Source of the DNA: Mycolicibacterium alvei
Lineage (GTDB): Bacteria > Actinomycetota > Actinomycetes > Mycobacteriales > Mycobacteriaceae
Assembly (NCBI RefSeq): GCF_010727325.1
Contig: NZ_AP022565.1
Location: 1,674,001-1,738,000, forward strand
DNA length: 64,000 nucleotides
Reading direction: 5' to 3'
A program made the translations under genes and the position numbers. This document shows, piece by piece, positions 36,421 through 44,925 of this stretch. Every line of letters starts with the position of its first letter. Position 1 is the first letter of the stretch. The notes beneath the pieces were generated by a model that made no database searches, was not told the DNA's origin, and saw only the letters and a program-made list of their open reading frames with translations.

Positions 36421-37485
36421 CTACTTCCCGGTTCCAGCCGGCGACCGGGTGGCCCGGTACTCGGTGACGATCGGCTCGAGTTCGTCGGGGGTGGCGCCGT
36501 GCATGATCACCGCATCGGCTCCGTAGTCGAACTCCTGGCGGATGCGGTCCACACACTGGCTCGCCGATCCGGTGGCCGACGGTTCCAGCCATTCGTCGGG
36601 GATGAGGGTGGCGATGTGTTCGATCTGTTCGGCGCTGGCCTTGTGATCGATGCCGCCCGGAATCGAGGTGACGACAGAGTCCTCCCGGAATCGTTGCAGC
36701 ACAGCCGGATCCCAATTGTTGGTCTTCACCAGCAGATCGCCATAGCCCTGTAGATAGGTGGCCAGGCGGGCCACGGTCTTCTTCAGTCGCAGTTCCTCGG
36801 GCAGGTGATCGCCGACGGTGGCGAAGCAGGACCACACCCGCACGCTGTCAGGGTCGCGGCCGGCCTGCTCGGCGGCGTCTTTGACGGTCTTGACCGCACG
36901 CTGCAGTGTCTCCGGGGTGAAATAGGTGTGCAGGATGACGTCGTCGAACTCCCGCCCACCCAGGGCCAGGGTCTGCGGGCCGAAGGCCACGATCGCCAGG
37001 CGGATGTCCTCGTTGAAGTCGGGGTCCAGGAACAGCACCTGATACTTGCCGAGCGGTCCGTCGTGGTTGAAGACCACCTCGCCGTGCCACAGCTTGCGCA
37101 TGACCTGCGCGAAATCCTCCATCTGCGCGGTGGTCACCGCGGGTACCCCGAACGCGTTGTACATGGCGGCGACGCCGCGGCCGATGCCCAGCGTGAATCG
37201 GCCCCGGGACAGTCGGTGCATCGTGGTGGCCCACGATCCGGTGATCAGCGGGTGGCGGGTGTTGTGATTGGTGGCCGCCGTGGCGATCTGCATGCGCTCG
37301 GTCACCGCGCAGGCCGCCCCGACGAGCGAGGATGCTTCCTTGACGTTCCACCGCTCGGAGATGAATGCGGTACCGAAACCGAGTTCCTCGCCGCGGCGGG
37401 CCTCGTCCATCAGCGTGGCCGGACCTTCACCGCCGGCACCCGCCAGTAGGTAGTAGCCAAGCTCATCGAGAACTACTTCGCTCAT
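36421..37485 (-). CDS. LLM class F420-dependent oxidoreductase, 354 aa
   Basis: This luciferase-like protein has the markers GFGTAFISERWNVKEAS, TAATNHNTRHPLI, SRGRFTLGIGRG and AIVAFGPQTL. It is the last of three genes (APH, SnoaL, LLM) joined by ATGA overlaps; its start is fixed by one of them. F420 use is inferred from the family in mycobacteria. The substrate is probably a CoA-linked or free intermediate of the island pathway, which cannot be named. Confidence 0.9.
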   Translation of the reverse strand: MSEVVLDELGYYLLAGAGGEGPATLMDEARRGEELGFGTAFISERWNVKEASSLVGAACAVTERMQIATAATNHNTRHPLITGSWATTMHRLSRGRFTLGIGRGVAAMYNAFGVPAVTTAQMEDFAQVMRKLWHGEVVFNHDGPLGKYQVLFLDPDFNEDIRLAIVAFGPQTLALGGREFDDVILHTYFTPETLQRAVKTVKDAAEQAGRDPDSVRVWSCFATVGDHLPEELRLKKTVARLATYLQGYGDLLVKTNNWDPAVLQRFREDSVVTSIPGGIDHKASAEQIEHIATLIPDEWLEPSATGSASQCVDRIRQEFDYGADAVIMHGATPDELEPIVTEYRATRSPAGTGK

Positions 37486-37853
37486 ACCCAAACTCCTTGT
37501 TTGTAGCCACAATTCCATACTTCGGTGATGCGTCCGTCGATGACGCGAAAGATCTCCATGCTGCTGACCGTCATCGAGTTGCCGTCGGTGAACGTCATCG
37601 GCGACTCGTACACGATCGTGACGAGTTCCCCGTCGTCGCCGGCAACAACGAGCTTGAGGTCGAAGCGGACGGTCTCGAACATCGCCCAGTGGTCGACCAC
37701 CCGGGCGACGGCTTCGTCGTGAGTCAGCACCGTCACCTCCCCTACGTCGTGACGGGTGACGGTGTCCCCCAGTAACTCTTCGGCGAGCGAGAAGTCCTTC
37801 TCGTTCCAGACCACCAGGTTGTAGAGCTCCACCACTTCACGCGCGGTTCTCAT
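37482..37853 (-). CDS. SnoaL/NTF2-like protein, 123 aa
   Basis: The small alpha+beta-barrel fold is recognised by EVVELYNLVVWNEKDFSLAEELL, the TRHDVGEVTVLTHDE turn and the final strand IDGRITEVWNCGYKQGVW. Family members include polyketide cyclases and small isomerase/hydratase-type enzymes. Starts and stops overlap by 4 bp (ATGA) with both neighbours, so it is a core part of the APH-SnoaL-LLM operon. The reaction is unknown. Confidence 0.85.
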   Translation of the reverse strand: MRTAREVVELYNLVVWNEKDFSLAEELLGDTVTRHDVGEVTVLTHDEAVARVVDHWAMFETVRFDLKLVVAGDDGELVTIVYESPMTFTDGNSMTVSSMEIFRVIDGRITEVWNCGYKQGVWV

Positions 37854-38896
37854 GAAAGCTCCTCCAGGGCATTGATGTCTTCGATCGCCGCGACCGCGCG
37901 GTCGATGAGCGTCAGACATAGCTGCCGGGACCGCTCCGGTGCGACGTCCCAGGTGAGCAAGGCGACCACCGGCATGTACAGCAGCAGCGCGGTCGCGAGA
38001 CGGTAATGCCGCCAGGCCTCCTCGAACGGGTACCCGTCGACCTGGCCGACATATTCGCGCAGCAGGCCCTCGTCGTGGCCGCGGCGCACCTCGGTGGGCA
38101 GACCTTGACTGACCAGATACGCGATATCGGCCGCACCCGCACCGCGAACCGTCAACTGGAAGTCCACCACCTTCAGCGCCTCATTGCGGAAGAACATGTT
38201 GTCGGCCCGGATATCTCCGTGCAGCAACATATTCCGCTCTGAAAGCGCGGCAAGGGCGGCGGGTGCGAGATCGGCGAACCGCTCGGCGAACGCGGCGACC
38301 GCCGAGGGTAGCGGCTGGCGGGTGTGGTCTCGGTAGAGCTGCCACCCAGGAGCGAAAGCGGGCAGGAACAGGTCCCGGGTCAACGAGCTGTCGATGCTCG
38401 GGAATTCCCGCAGTACAGCATCGTCCACGCCTGCCGACCAGGTGTGCAGGCCGGCCAACTGTTCGATACAGAGCCGGGCACGCGGAAGCGACAGTCCGGC
38501 CAGATGATCGGCGTTCTCCCAGTCCCGCAGGTCTTCGAGCACGAGCACGAAGTCGGACCCGGAGTTCCGCGCGACATGGCAGCGCGGCGTGGCAATAGGC
38601 GCATCCGGCGCGATATGCCGGTAGAAGTACAGCTCGCGGTCATAACCCCCGAGCATCTCCATCCCGCCCCGAGCCAGTGAATCGGCGGGGAGTTTGACGA
38701 TCAAAGTCTCTGGAGCATCATCGGATCCAGTCAGCTGGATCCGATACAGCGCCGCGGAGAAACCGGTATCCAACGCGATCCGCTCGGCCCGTACCGCACT
38801 CACCGGCACACCCAGCGCCTCCGTCAACCACGCCGCGGTGACGTCATCGATGCCCGTGGGTACCGGCCCGGAAAAGGGCGCTGCGACCGATGTCAT
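37850..38896 (-). CDS. APH-fold phosphotransferase family protein, 348 aa
   Basis: The kinase-like fold shows TLIVKLPAD (ATP Lys), LHGDIRADNMFF (catalytic loop with Asp and Asn) and VVDFQLTVRGAGAADIAYL (metal-binding DFG-like Asp). It belongs to the ecdysteroid kinase/DUF1679-like branch seen in sterol and xenobiotic clusters of mycobacteria, which may phosphorylate hydroxylated substrates. It is the first gene of a three-gene operon, faces a TetR, and has a perfect palindrome 32 bp upstream. Confidence 0.85.
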   Translation of the reverse strand: MTSVAAPFSGPVPTGIDDVTAAWLTEALGVPVSAVRAERIALDTGFSAALYRIQLTGSDDAPETLIVKLPADSLARGGMEMLGGYDRELYFYRHIAPDAPIATPRCHVARNSGSDFVLVLEDLRDWENADHLAGLSLPRARLCIEQLAGLHTWSAGVDDAVLREFPSIDSSLTRDLFLPAFAPGWQLYRDHTRQPLPSAVAAFAERFADLAPAALAALSERNMLLHGDIRADNMFFRNEALKVVDFQLTVRGAGAADIAYLVSQGLPTEVRRGHDEGLLREYVGQVDGYPFEEAWRHYRLATALLLYMPVVALLTWDVAPERSRQLCLTLIDRAVAAIEDINALEELS

Positions 38897-38927
38897 CTTC
38901 GACCTCCGCACAGAAATTTGACGCAGA

Positions 38928-38944
38928 ACAACTAAGTTAGTTGT
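38928..38944. promoter_or_regulatory. 17-bp perfect palindromic TetR operator
   Basis: ACAACTAAGTTAGTTGT has perfect 8-bp arms around a central base. It lies in the 68-bp gap between the APH-SnoaL-LLM operon and the divergent TetR, so it probably controls both. It is unlike the 19-bp operator of the rest of the island, which suggests a separate small regulon. Confidence 0.75.
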
Positions 38945-38964
38945 CGGCAATCTAATATGCAAGG

Positions 38965-39573
38965 GTGCCTTCCCCAGCTCAGGGCCTCACCCAGCCGGAG
39001 CGCGTCGAGCAGTCCTCGCTCCGGCTGCTGCAGGCTGCCGCTGAGTTGATCGTCGAAAAGGGCTGGGAAGCAACGACTGCCGCTGAGATCGGCCGGCGAG
39101 CCGGGTACAGCCGGGCCATGGTGCACGCCCGCTACGGCAGCAAGGATGCCGTCCTCGACGCCTTCCAGGACAGGTACGTGGCGCGACTGAACCCCGACCC
39201 CGAACCGGCCGCCACCGGAATGCAGCAGGTACTCGCACATTTCGAACGCGTGCAGGAGATTCACGCCGAGGATCCCGCGGTGACCAGGGCCATGTTCGTG
39301 TCGGCATTCGAGGCGGTGAAGACCACCTCGCCACTGCGCGACAGCGTGCGCGCGCAGTTGGCCGGTGCTGCCGTCAAGGTCGAGGCCGGGCTCCGCACGG
39401 GCATCGCCGACGGTTCCCTGCGACCCGATATCGATGTCGACATGGCACTGCGGGACATCACCGGATCCATCTTCGGTATCGCCTTCCAGTGGGTGGTCCT
39501 ACCCGAGGACCACGATCTCGACCACGAGATCAACTGTGTGCGAGCCCGGATCACGTCAAGCTACGGTCGTTAG
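38965..39573 (+). CDS. TetR family regulator, 202 aa
   Basis: The TetR HTH covers about residues 37-58 (TTAAEIGRRAGYSRAMVHARYGSK). GTG 38965 is the start. It is divergent from the APH-SnoaL-LLM operon with a perfect 17-bp palindrome between them, a classic autoregulated repressor layout. Its 3' end overlaps the convergent hydrolase gene by 18 bp. Confidence 0.92.
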   Translation: MPSPAQGLTQPERVEQSSLRLLQAAAELIVEKGWEATTAAEIGRRAGYSRAMVHARYGSKDAVLDAFQDRYVARLNPDPEPAATGMQQVLAHFERVQEIHAEDPAVTRAMFVSAFEAVKTTSPLRDSVRAQLAGAAVKVEAGLRTGIADGSLRPDIDVDMALRDITGSIFGIAFQWVVLPEDHDLDHEINCVRARITSSYGR

Positions 39574-40680
39574 GAACCGCCCGGTCACCTGCTGCACCGC
39601 ACCGGAGAACAGCTGCCCGACATGGCTGCCGTCGTGCCAGTAGAGTTCGCCGCCCCATTGCTCGTGCATGGCCAAGGCCGAACTGCGCATCGCCATCCGG
39701 TCATGCCACGCACCGACGATGAGACGCCGGTCGGCATGCGGCCGGCTATGCAGCGGGTCGATCACCGAGGTCATCGCCGCCACGGTGGCCGACTGTAGAT
39801 CTCGCGCGGATTGCTGTCCCGCTGATCCCCAGCGGCCCAGGTGCATACCGATCATCGTGTTGAGTCCGAGAATTGGGGTGTAGAGCGCCACCGCGTCGGC
39901 CCGAGCGTCCAGATGCGACACCAGCGCCGCCACCGCGCTGCCCAGTGACAGACCGGCGACCGCGATCGATGATGCCTGTGGTTCCAGCCAGCCGATCAGG
40001 GCTCGCACCTCCGACACCGCCCGCATCATCCCGGCCACGTTGGCCAGCGGATCGCGCGCGGGATACTCCGGCCAGGAACTGCGCCGTGGCCCGTGTCCGG
40101 GCTGCACCGGCAACGCCACGTTGAACCCGAGGTCCCGCAACTGCCGCACCCGGGCCACCAGTAGATCCATCGGATCGCCCTGGCCGGCACCATGTACCCA
40201 GATCAGCCAGGGACGCCCATGATCGCCGCAGCGATACAGCCGCACGCGGCCGGTAGCCACCCCGCCGTGACCGTCGGCCAGGACCGAGGCAGGCAGTGTG
40301 GGCTCGTGGTCGAATACCAGTTCCTCGAAGGTGAGCGCTCCGAACCGGCGCGGCCGGATGTGCTTGACCTGCAGGGGATCCGGGCTGTGATGCGCACCGT
40401 CGATACCGAGTGCGCCTAGTTCGCCGGCGGCCCGCTCATAGTCGCTCAGCGGTCGCGGCAACTGCGGGGGCGGCCCGGTCAGCGTCATCCCGGTGACGAC
40501 CAGTTCATCGAGGGCCACCTCGCCCAACTGGCGCAGACCATCGATCGACAATGCGTTCCAGTCTCCGGACCCGGTCAGCGCCCCGACTGAGCGGGGCAGC
40601 ACGCCTCCGAGCTCCCAGACGATCTGGGCCCCCCTACGCAACGGTGAATCCGGTGTATCCGTCAGCGGCGATCTCGTCAC
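39556..40680 (-). CDS. Alpha/beta hydrolase (esterase-like), 374 aa
   Basis: The nucleophile elbow AVAGLSLGSA (GxSxG), WVHGAGQGDPM oxyanion region and a late DGSH with the catalytic His mark a serine hydrolase. It may have an N-terminal extension: GTG 40680 gives 374 aa and overlaps the BVMO gene by 47 bp, whereas an internal GTG at 40620 is also possible. It is the third gene of the epimerase-BVMO-hydrolase operon. Hydrolysis of an ester or lactone made by the BVMO is the natural inference. Confidence 0.85.
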   Translation of the reverse strand: MTRSPLTDTPDSPLRRGAQIVWELGGVLPRSVGALTGSGDWNALSIDGLRQLGEVALDELVVTGMTLTGPPPQLPRPLSDYERAAGELGALGIDGAHHSPDPLQVKHIRPRRFGALTFEELVFDHEPTLPASVLADGHGGVATGRVRLYRCGDHGRPWLIWVHGAGQGDPMDLLVARVRQLRDLGFNVALPVQPGHGPRRSSWPEYPARDPLANVAGMMRAVSEVRALIGWLEPQASSIAVAGLSLGSAVAALVSHLDARADAVALYTPILGLNTMIGMHLGRWGSAGQQSARDLQSATVAAMTSVIDPLHSRPHADRRLIVGAWHDRMAMRSSALAMHEQWGGELYWHDGSHVGQLFSGAVQQVTGRFLTTVA

Positions 40681-42250
40681 AGCGGCGACGGTATTCGGGG
40701 ATACCCGCGGTGTACCCCAGGTACATCCGCTTCTTGCCGGGCACGTTGCCGCCGTTGTACCAGGAGTTGCAGCTCGGGTGGACCAGCACGGTCGGCGCTA
40801 CCAGCGCGGTGGTGTGCTCGACCCATTCGTCCTGCGCCTGCGACGTCGCCTCGATACAGCGGTGCCCCCCAGCCCTCAGATAGGCGATGCAGTCCGCGAT
40901 CCATTCCACGTGCTGCTCCAGTGCGGCCACGAAATTGGATGCCGCCGAGGGACTCCCCGGCCCCTGGATGGTGAACAGGTTCGGGAAGCCGGCCACCGCC
41001 AGCCCCAGGTAGGACAGTGCGCCCTCCTTGGCCCAGTACTCCCCCAGTACCAAGCCACCCCGGCCGCGCACGTCGATCCGACTCAACGCGCCGGTCATGG
41101 CATCGAAGCCGGTGGCGTACACGATCACGTCGAGATCGAAATCGCCTTGTTCCGTGGAAATCCCGGTCTCCGTCACCGCACGGATCGCACCCTTGCGTAG
41201 ATCGACGAGGGTGACGTTGTCGCGGTTGAACGTCTCGTAATAGCCCTGGTCGATGATCGGCCGCTTGCACGCGAACGGGTGACTGGGCGTCAACGAGGCC
41301 GCCGTCTGCGGATCGCTGACGATGCGGGCCAGTGCCTGTCCGTACAGCTCGGTGGCCATCCGGTTGGCGTCGATGTCGAAGAAGATGTCGCCCCAGTTGA
41401 GTGCGCCCATGACGCCGTGCTCCTCGACCGCGCGCTGCTTGTCCTCGGGCGTAGCCGATTTCACCGGCGGCCGCACCAACATGTCCAGCAGTACCGAGAA
41501 CGCACTGAGCCGGGCCGCCCCGACCGGATGTTCCCGCTGCGCGGCGCGGATCTGCGGGTAGTCGGCCTTGAGTGCGTCCAGTTCACCCGGTTCGAAGGCA
41601 CGAATCTGCCAGGGCAGGGTGAACGCCGGAGACCGTTGGAACACCGTCAGTTGTTCGGCCTCCCGAGCGACGACGGGGATCAGTTGCACTCCGGTGGAAC
41701 CGGTGCCGATCACCCCGACCCGCTTGCCGGTGAGGTCGACACCCTCATGCGGCCACCGGCTGGTGAACAGCGACGTGCCGGTGAAGCAGTTCATTCCGGG
41801 TATGTCGGGTTCCAGTGGCACCGAGAGGATTCCGGTGGCCGCGACCACGAAAGGTGTATGCAGCGTCTGCCCGTCGGCGGTGTCGATCGCCCACAGCGCA
41901 GTGTCCTCGTCGAAGGTCATCGCCACGACCTCGGTACCGAACTCGATGTCGCGACGCAGATCGAGCCGGTCGGCGACGAAGTTCAGATACGCCTCGATCT
42001 CGGGCTGAGCCGGCATCGTCTCCGTCCAGACCCACTCCTGCTGAATCTCATCGCTGAAGCTGTAGGAGTATTCGATGCTCTCGATGTCACAGCGTGCACC
42101 CGGATAGCGGTTGACCAGCCACGTGCCGCCGACGGCATCGGCCTTTTCCAGAACCCGCACCCGCAGGCCCTGCTCCCGCAGCCGATGCAGTGCGTACAAG
42201 CCGGAAAACCCGGCTCCGACGACGATCGCGTCCCAGTCTGCGGCACTCAC
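40634..42250 (-). CDS. Flavin-dependent Baeyer-Villiger type monooxygenase, 538 aa
   Basis: The protein resembles cyclohexanone/phenylacetone monooxygenases: FAD motif GAGFSGLYA (residues 12-20), GGTWLVNRYPGARCDIES, and NADPH motif GTGSTG. The BVMO fingerprint FxGxxxHxxxWP is present as F156-TGTSLF-TSRW-P167, with Phe162 where His is usual. GTG 42250 is the start, in a 4-bp overlap with the epimerase stop. Ketone-to-ester (or lactone) oxidation is the expected role, followed by the hydrolase gene downstream. Confidence 0.88.
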   Translation of the reverse strand: MSAADWDAIVVGAGFSGLYALHRLREQGLRVRVLEKADAVGGTWLVNRYPGARCDIESIEYSYSFSDEIQQEWVWTETMPAQPEIEAYLNFVADRLDLRRDIEFGTEVVAMTFDEDTALWAIDTADGQTLHTPFVVAATGILSVPLEPDIPGMNCFTGTSLFTSRWPHEGVDLTGKRVGVIGTGSTGVQLIPVVAREAEQLTVFQRSPAFTLPWQIRAFEPGELDALKADYPQIRAAQREHPVGAARLSAFSVLLDMLVRPPVKSATPEDKQRAVEEHGVMGALNWGDIFFDIDANRMATELYGQALARIVSDPQTAASLTPSHPFACKRPIIDQGYYETFNRDNVTLVDLRKGAIRAVTETGISTEQGDFDLDVIVYATGFDAMTGALSRIDVRGRGGLVLGEYWAKEGALSYLGLAVAGFPNLFTIQGPGSPSAASNFVAALEQHVEWIADCIAYLRAGGHRCIEATSQAQDEWVEHTTALVAPTVLVHPSCNSWYNGGNVPGKKRMYLGYTAGIPEYRRRCDEIAADGYTGFTVA

Positions 42251-43266
42251 AGGTCGATGACCTTCTCGTCGCGGCTTTTACGCTCGACGTAGAACTGTGC
42301 TGCCCGGCCGATCGATTCGGCGGTCGGCGCTGGTTTCCACCCCAGGTCGCGGGTCGCCTTGCCGTGGTCGGCCGGCGACGTGAGCCACAGCAATCTGGCG
42401 GAAGTGAGGTTCATCGGCTGCTCGGTGCCGAACAGCCGGTTCGACATACCGACCAGCCAGCCGAAGGCATATACCAATGCCATCGGCACCCCGAACCGCG
42501 GTGGCCGAGCGCCGACGGCCTCGGCAGCGGCGGTGAACATCTCACGTTGTGTCATATAGCTTTCGGACACGATGTAGCGCTCACCGATCCGTCCGTGTTC
42601 GGCTGCCAGCACGAGTGCCTCTGCCGCATCGTCGATTCCGACCACCTCGGCGCCGACGCCGCGGATGTAGACCGGTGTCTTGCCGAATGCCGCCATCGCG
42701 ATGAGTGCCCCCTGCCGCGGATTCCAATCCGGCGGCCCGTACGGGTTGGACACGCACATCGCCACGGCGGGCAGGCCACGTTCCCTGGCGTAGGACAGCA
42801 CCAGGTCTTCGGCCTGGCGCCGGGATTCGATGTACGGCCCGCCTTTGCCGGCCCAGTTGAACGGGGTGTCCTCATCGACGGAGGCGCCGTCGTCGCCGAC
42901 CGCGATGGTTCCGATGGTGGACAGGAAGACAAAGCGCTGCAGGTCGAACTTCACGGCCACGTCGAGTACGTTGCGCAGGCCCTCGACATTGGTGGAGAAC
43001 AGTGGCGTCGGGTCAGCCAGGTGGGCGCGGGTGTCGACAACGCAGTAGAACACCACGTCCCGGTCGGCCATCGCCGCCGCCACCGCATCGGTGTCGAAAA
43101 TGTCCCCGTAACAGCGTTCGACGTCGAGTCCGTCAATGCCCTTGGTCGAGCTGCTGCGGCGCAGCAGTACCCGCACGTCGTCTCCCCGCTCGACGAGTTG
43201 GCGGGTGACACAGGCTCCCACGTTTCCGCTTGCGCCCATCACGAGTACTTTTCGTCGGCGATCCAT
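42247..43266 (-). CDS. NAD-dependent epimerase/dehydratase (3beta-HSD-like) protein, 339 aa
   Basis: This extended SDR has the motif GASGNVG (residues 11-17) and the strand FLSTIGTIAVGDDG. The catalytic YxxxK appears as Y145-IES-R149, so Lys is replaced by Arg. Related enzymes oxidise 3beta-hydroxysteroids or act as sugar epimerases. It heads the operon with the BVMO and hydrolase, consistent with alcohol to ketone to ester to acid. I chose ATG 43266. A good 19-bp operator is 38 bp upstream. Confidence 0.85.
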   Translation of the reverse strand: MDRRRKVLVMGASGNVGACVTRQLVERGDDVRVLLRRSSSTKGIDGLDVERCYGDIFDTDAVAAAMADRDVVFYCVVDTRAHLADPTPLFSTNVEGLRNVLDVAVKFDLQRFVFLSTIGTIAVGDDGASVDEDTPFNWAGKGGPYIESRRQAEDLVLSYARERGLPAVAMCVSNPYGPPDWNPRQGALIAMAAFGKTPVYIRGVGAEVVGIDDAAEALVLAAEHGRIGERYIVSESYMTQREMFTAAAEAVGARPPRFGVPMALVYAFGWLVGMSNRLFGTEQPMNLTSARLLWLTSPADHGKATRDLGWKPAPTAESIGRAAQFYVERKSRDEKVIDL

Positions 43267-43303
43267 CCCTGCTCCATCCCGTCTGACGACCAACGATGGA
43301 TGC

Positions 43304-43322
43304 TACGGTAATGCTTACAGTA
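43304..43322. promoter_or_regulatory. 19-bp operator, island regulon site 3
   Basis: TACGGTAATGCTTACAGTA matches the consensus at 15 of 16 arm positions. It sits in the 78-bp gap between the epimerase-BVMO-hydrolase operon and the divergent LLM gene. TACAGT (rightward) and TACCGT (leftward) could act as -10 hexamers. Confidence 0.75.
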
Positions 43323-43344
43323 TCGGGCCGAAACCGGGAGATCG

Positions 43345-44286
43345 ATGAAGTACACCCTGGAATATCCCAGTGAACTGCCCACCGCGCCTGACGATTTTCT
43401 GCAGCCCGAGACCATCCGCGCGGTCGCCACCCAGGCCGAGGCCGCGGGCTTCTCGGCGATCGCGTTGAGCGAGCACCCGGCCCCGTCGGTCAAGTGGCGG
43501 AACAACGGCGGCCACAACACCCTCGACCCGATCGCCGCGCTGAGCTTCATGGCGGCAGCCACCACGCACATCCGGTTGATGACCAATCTGTACGTGCTCC
43601 CCTTCCGCAATCCGTACCTGTCGGCCAAGGCGCTGGGCAGTCTGGATCTGGTTTCCGGTGGCAGGCTCATCGCGGGCGTCGGAGCGGGCTACCTGCGATC
43701 CGAATTCTCGGCGGTGGGCGTGCACATCGACCGCCGCGCCGAACTCCTCGACGAGGCCTTGACGGCACTACGTTCCATTTGGACCGACCCCGAAACACCT
43801 TTTACCGGTATCGATTTCGAGGCCTTCGGCCGGGTCCATCTGCAACACCCGGTCCAGCGGCCCCATCCGCCGATCTGGATCGGCGGGAACGGCGCGGCCG
43901 CGATCCGGCGCGTGGTCGGCCACGGCAACGGGTGGATGCCGATCATCGCCGCGGCAGACATGGCATCGACGATGCGCACCGCCGCCATCGAGAACACCGA
44001 ACAGTTCGGCGCCGCCGTGCAGCGCCTGCGCGATCGACTCGCCGACGCCGGCCGGGACCCGTCGACCGTCGATATCCAGGTGGTGTGCCCGCCCGTCGAC
44101 CTCGATGACGACGCGTCGCTGCGGCGTGCCCGCGACACCCTCGCCGAACTGGCGGGCCACGGCGCCACCTGGGCGGTCGTGCATGTCGACGGCAGCAGTC
44201 CACAGGCCGCGCTCGACTACATCAGGACGTTCGGCGAAGTGATGGATCTTGTCGCAGGGCAAGGTATCTCAGAATCACGCTGGTAG
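43345..44286 (+). CDS. LLM class F420-dependent oxidoreductase, 313 aa
   Basis: This short luciferase-like protein carries GFSAIALSEHPAPSVKW, LYVLPFRNPYL, SGGRLIAGVGAGYLRSEF and HPPIWIGGNG, all typical of F420-dependent LLM oxidoreductases. ATG 43345 follows GGGAG. It is a single gene divergent from the epimerase operon and shares its operator. The substrate is unknown. Confidence 0.92.
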   Translation: MKYTLEYPSELPTAPDDFLQPETIRAVATQAEAAGFSAIALSEHPAPSVKWRNNGGHNTLDPIAALSFMAAATTHIRLMTNLYVLPFRNPYLSAKALGSLDLVSGGRLIAGVGAGYLRSEFSAVGVHIDRRAELLDEALTALRSIWTDPETPFTGIDFEAFGRVHLQHPVQRPHPPIWIGGNGAAAIRRVVGHGNGWMPIIAAADMASTMRTAAIENTEQFGAAVQRLRDRLADAGRDPSTVDIQVVCPPVDLDDDASLRRARDTLAELAGHGATWAVVHVDGSSPQAALDYIRTFGEVMDLVAGQGISESRW

Positions 44287-44348
44287 CGCTGCGGCGGTGA
44301 TCGACGCGATATTTCGCCACAGCGTTACGCGCGCGGCAGCTCACCTGG

Positions 44349-44783
44349 CTAGGCGGTCGTGAACTTCAACAGGGTCCGGGTCAGGTGCAGGCTGGTGATC
44401 CGCCATGTGCCGTCACGCTTTTCGTATGTTTCGTGGTAATGGCCCGCCCCGTGCAACTCACCGCCGTCGGGGAAGAACAACATGTCCTCCATGGCCCAGA
44501 TACCTGTCGCGGTGGTGTCGGAGGTCAGCATGATCTCCGGGGTGTGGCAGTGGTGCACCGTCGCAGCATGCTCGACACCGCCCCAGACCACCGGGAAGAA
44601 CTCGTCGAAGCCATTCAGCGGCGGAGCCGTCTGCGGGTCGGCGCCACCGGTCGAGACGGCCATGTCGAGCGTCACCACGACCTCGTCGACGAACAGCGCC
44701 CGCCAGGCATCGATGTCCTTGGTGTCCAGAAACCGGCAGTACCGCGCCTTGAGCTGTTTGATCGCTTCGATGTCGTCGGACAA
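44349..44783 (-). CDS. SnoaL-like protein, TTG start, 144 aa
   Basis: This NTF2-fold protein (IEAIKQLKARYCRFLDTKDIDAWRALF..., ending in WRITSLHLTRTLLKF) belongs to the SnoaL/gamma-hexachlorocyclohexane dehydrochlorinase-like group; ring-substituted hydratases and isomerases are relatives. A strong GGGAGGTGA site 5 bp before TTG 44783 argues for that rare start over an ATG 30 bp upstream that has no site. It is divergent from the Rieske operon, with operator-like DNA in between. Confidence 0.85.
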   Translation of the reverse strand: MSDDIEAIKQLKARYCRFLDTKDIDAWRALFVDEVVVTLDMAVSTGGADPQTAPPLNGFDEFFPVVWGGVEHAATVHHCHTPEIMLTSDTTATGIWAMEDMLFFPDGGELHGAGHYHETYEKRDGTWRITSLHLTRTLLKFTTA

Positions 44784-44815
44784 CGGATCACCTCCCGGTC
44801 GGCTGCGGAGCACTA

Positions 44816-44834
44816 TACGGTAGGTGCCTCAGTT
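44816..44834. promoter_or_regulatory. Weak 19-bp operator, island regulon site 4
   Basis: TACGGTAGGTGCCTCAGTT matches the consensus at 10 of 16 arm positions. It lies 32 bp upstream of the SnoaL TTG start. The match alone is weak; the position is what supports it. Confidence 0.35.
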
Positions 44835-44869
44835 GGCGGAACCCTGCACTCTTCCTATACAGAAATAGC

Positions 44870-44888
44870 TACTGTAATGTCTTCCGTA
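44870..44888. promoter_or_regulatory. 19-bp operator, island regulon site 5
   Basis: TACTGTAATGTCTTCCGTA has a perfect left half and 5 of 8 matches in the right half. It lies 37 bp upstream of the Rieske oxygenase start. Confidence 0.6.
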
Positions 44889-44925
44889 CGTATTGCGAGA
44901 GCAGAGAAACGGGAGGGCAGCGGGC

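Noticed and set aside
37850..38896. Aminoglycoside resistance gene
   Set aside because: The APH fold is shared by many non-resistance kinases; the catabolic operon context argues against drug modification.
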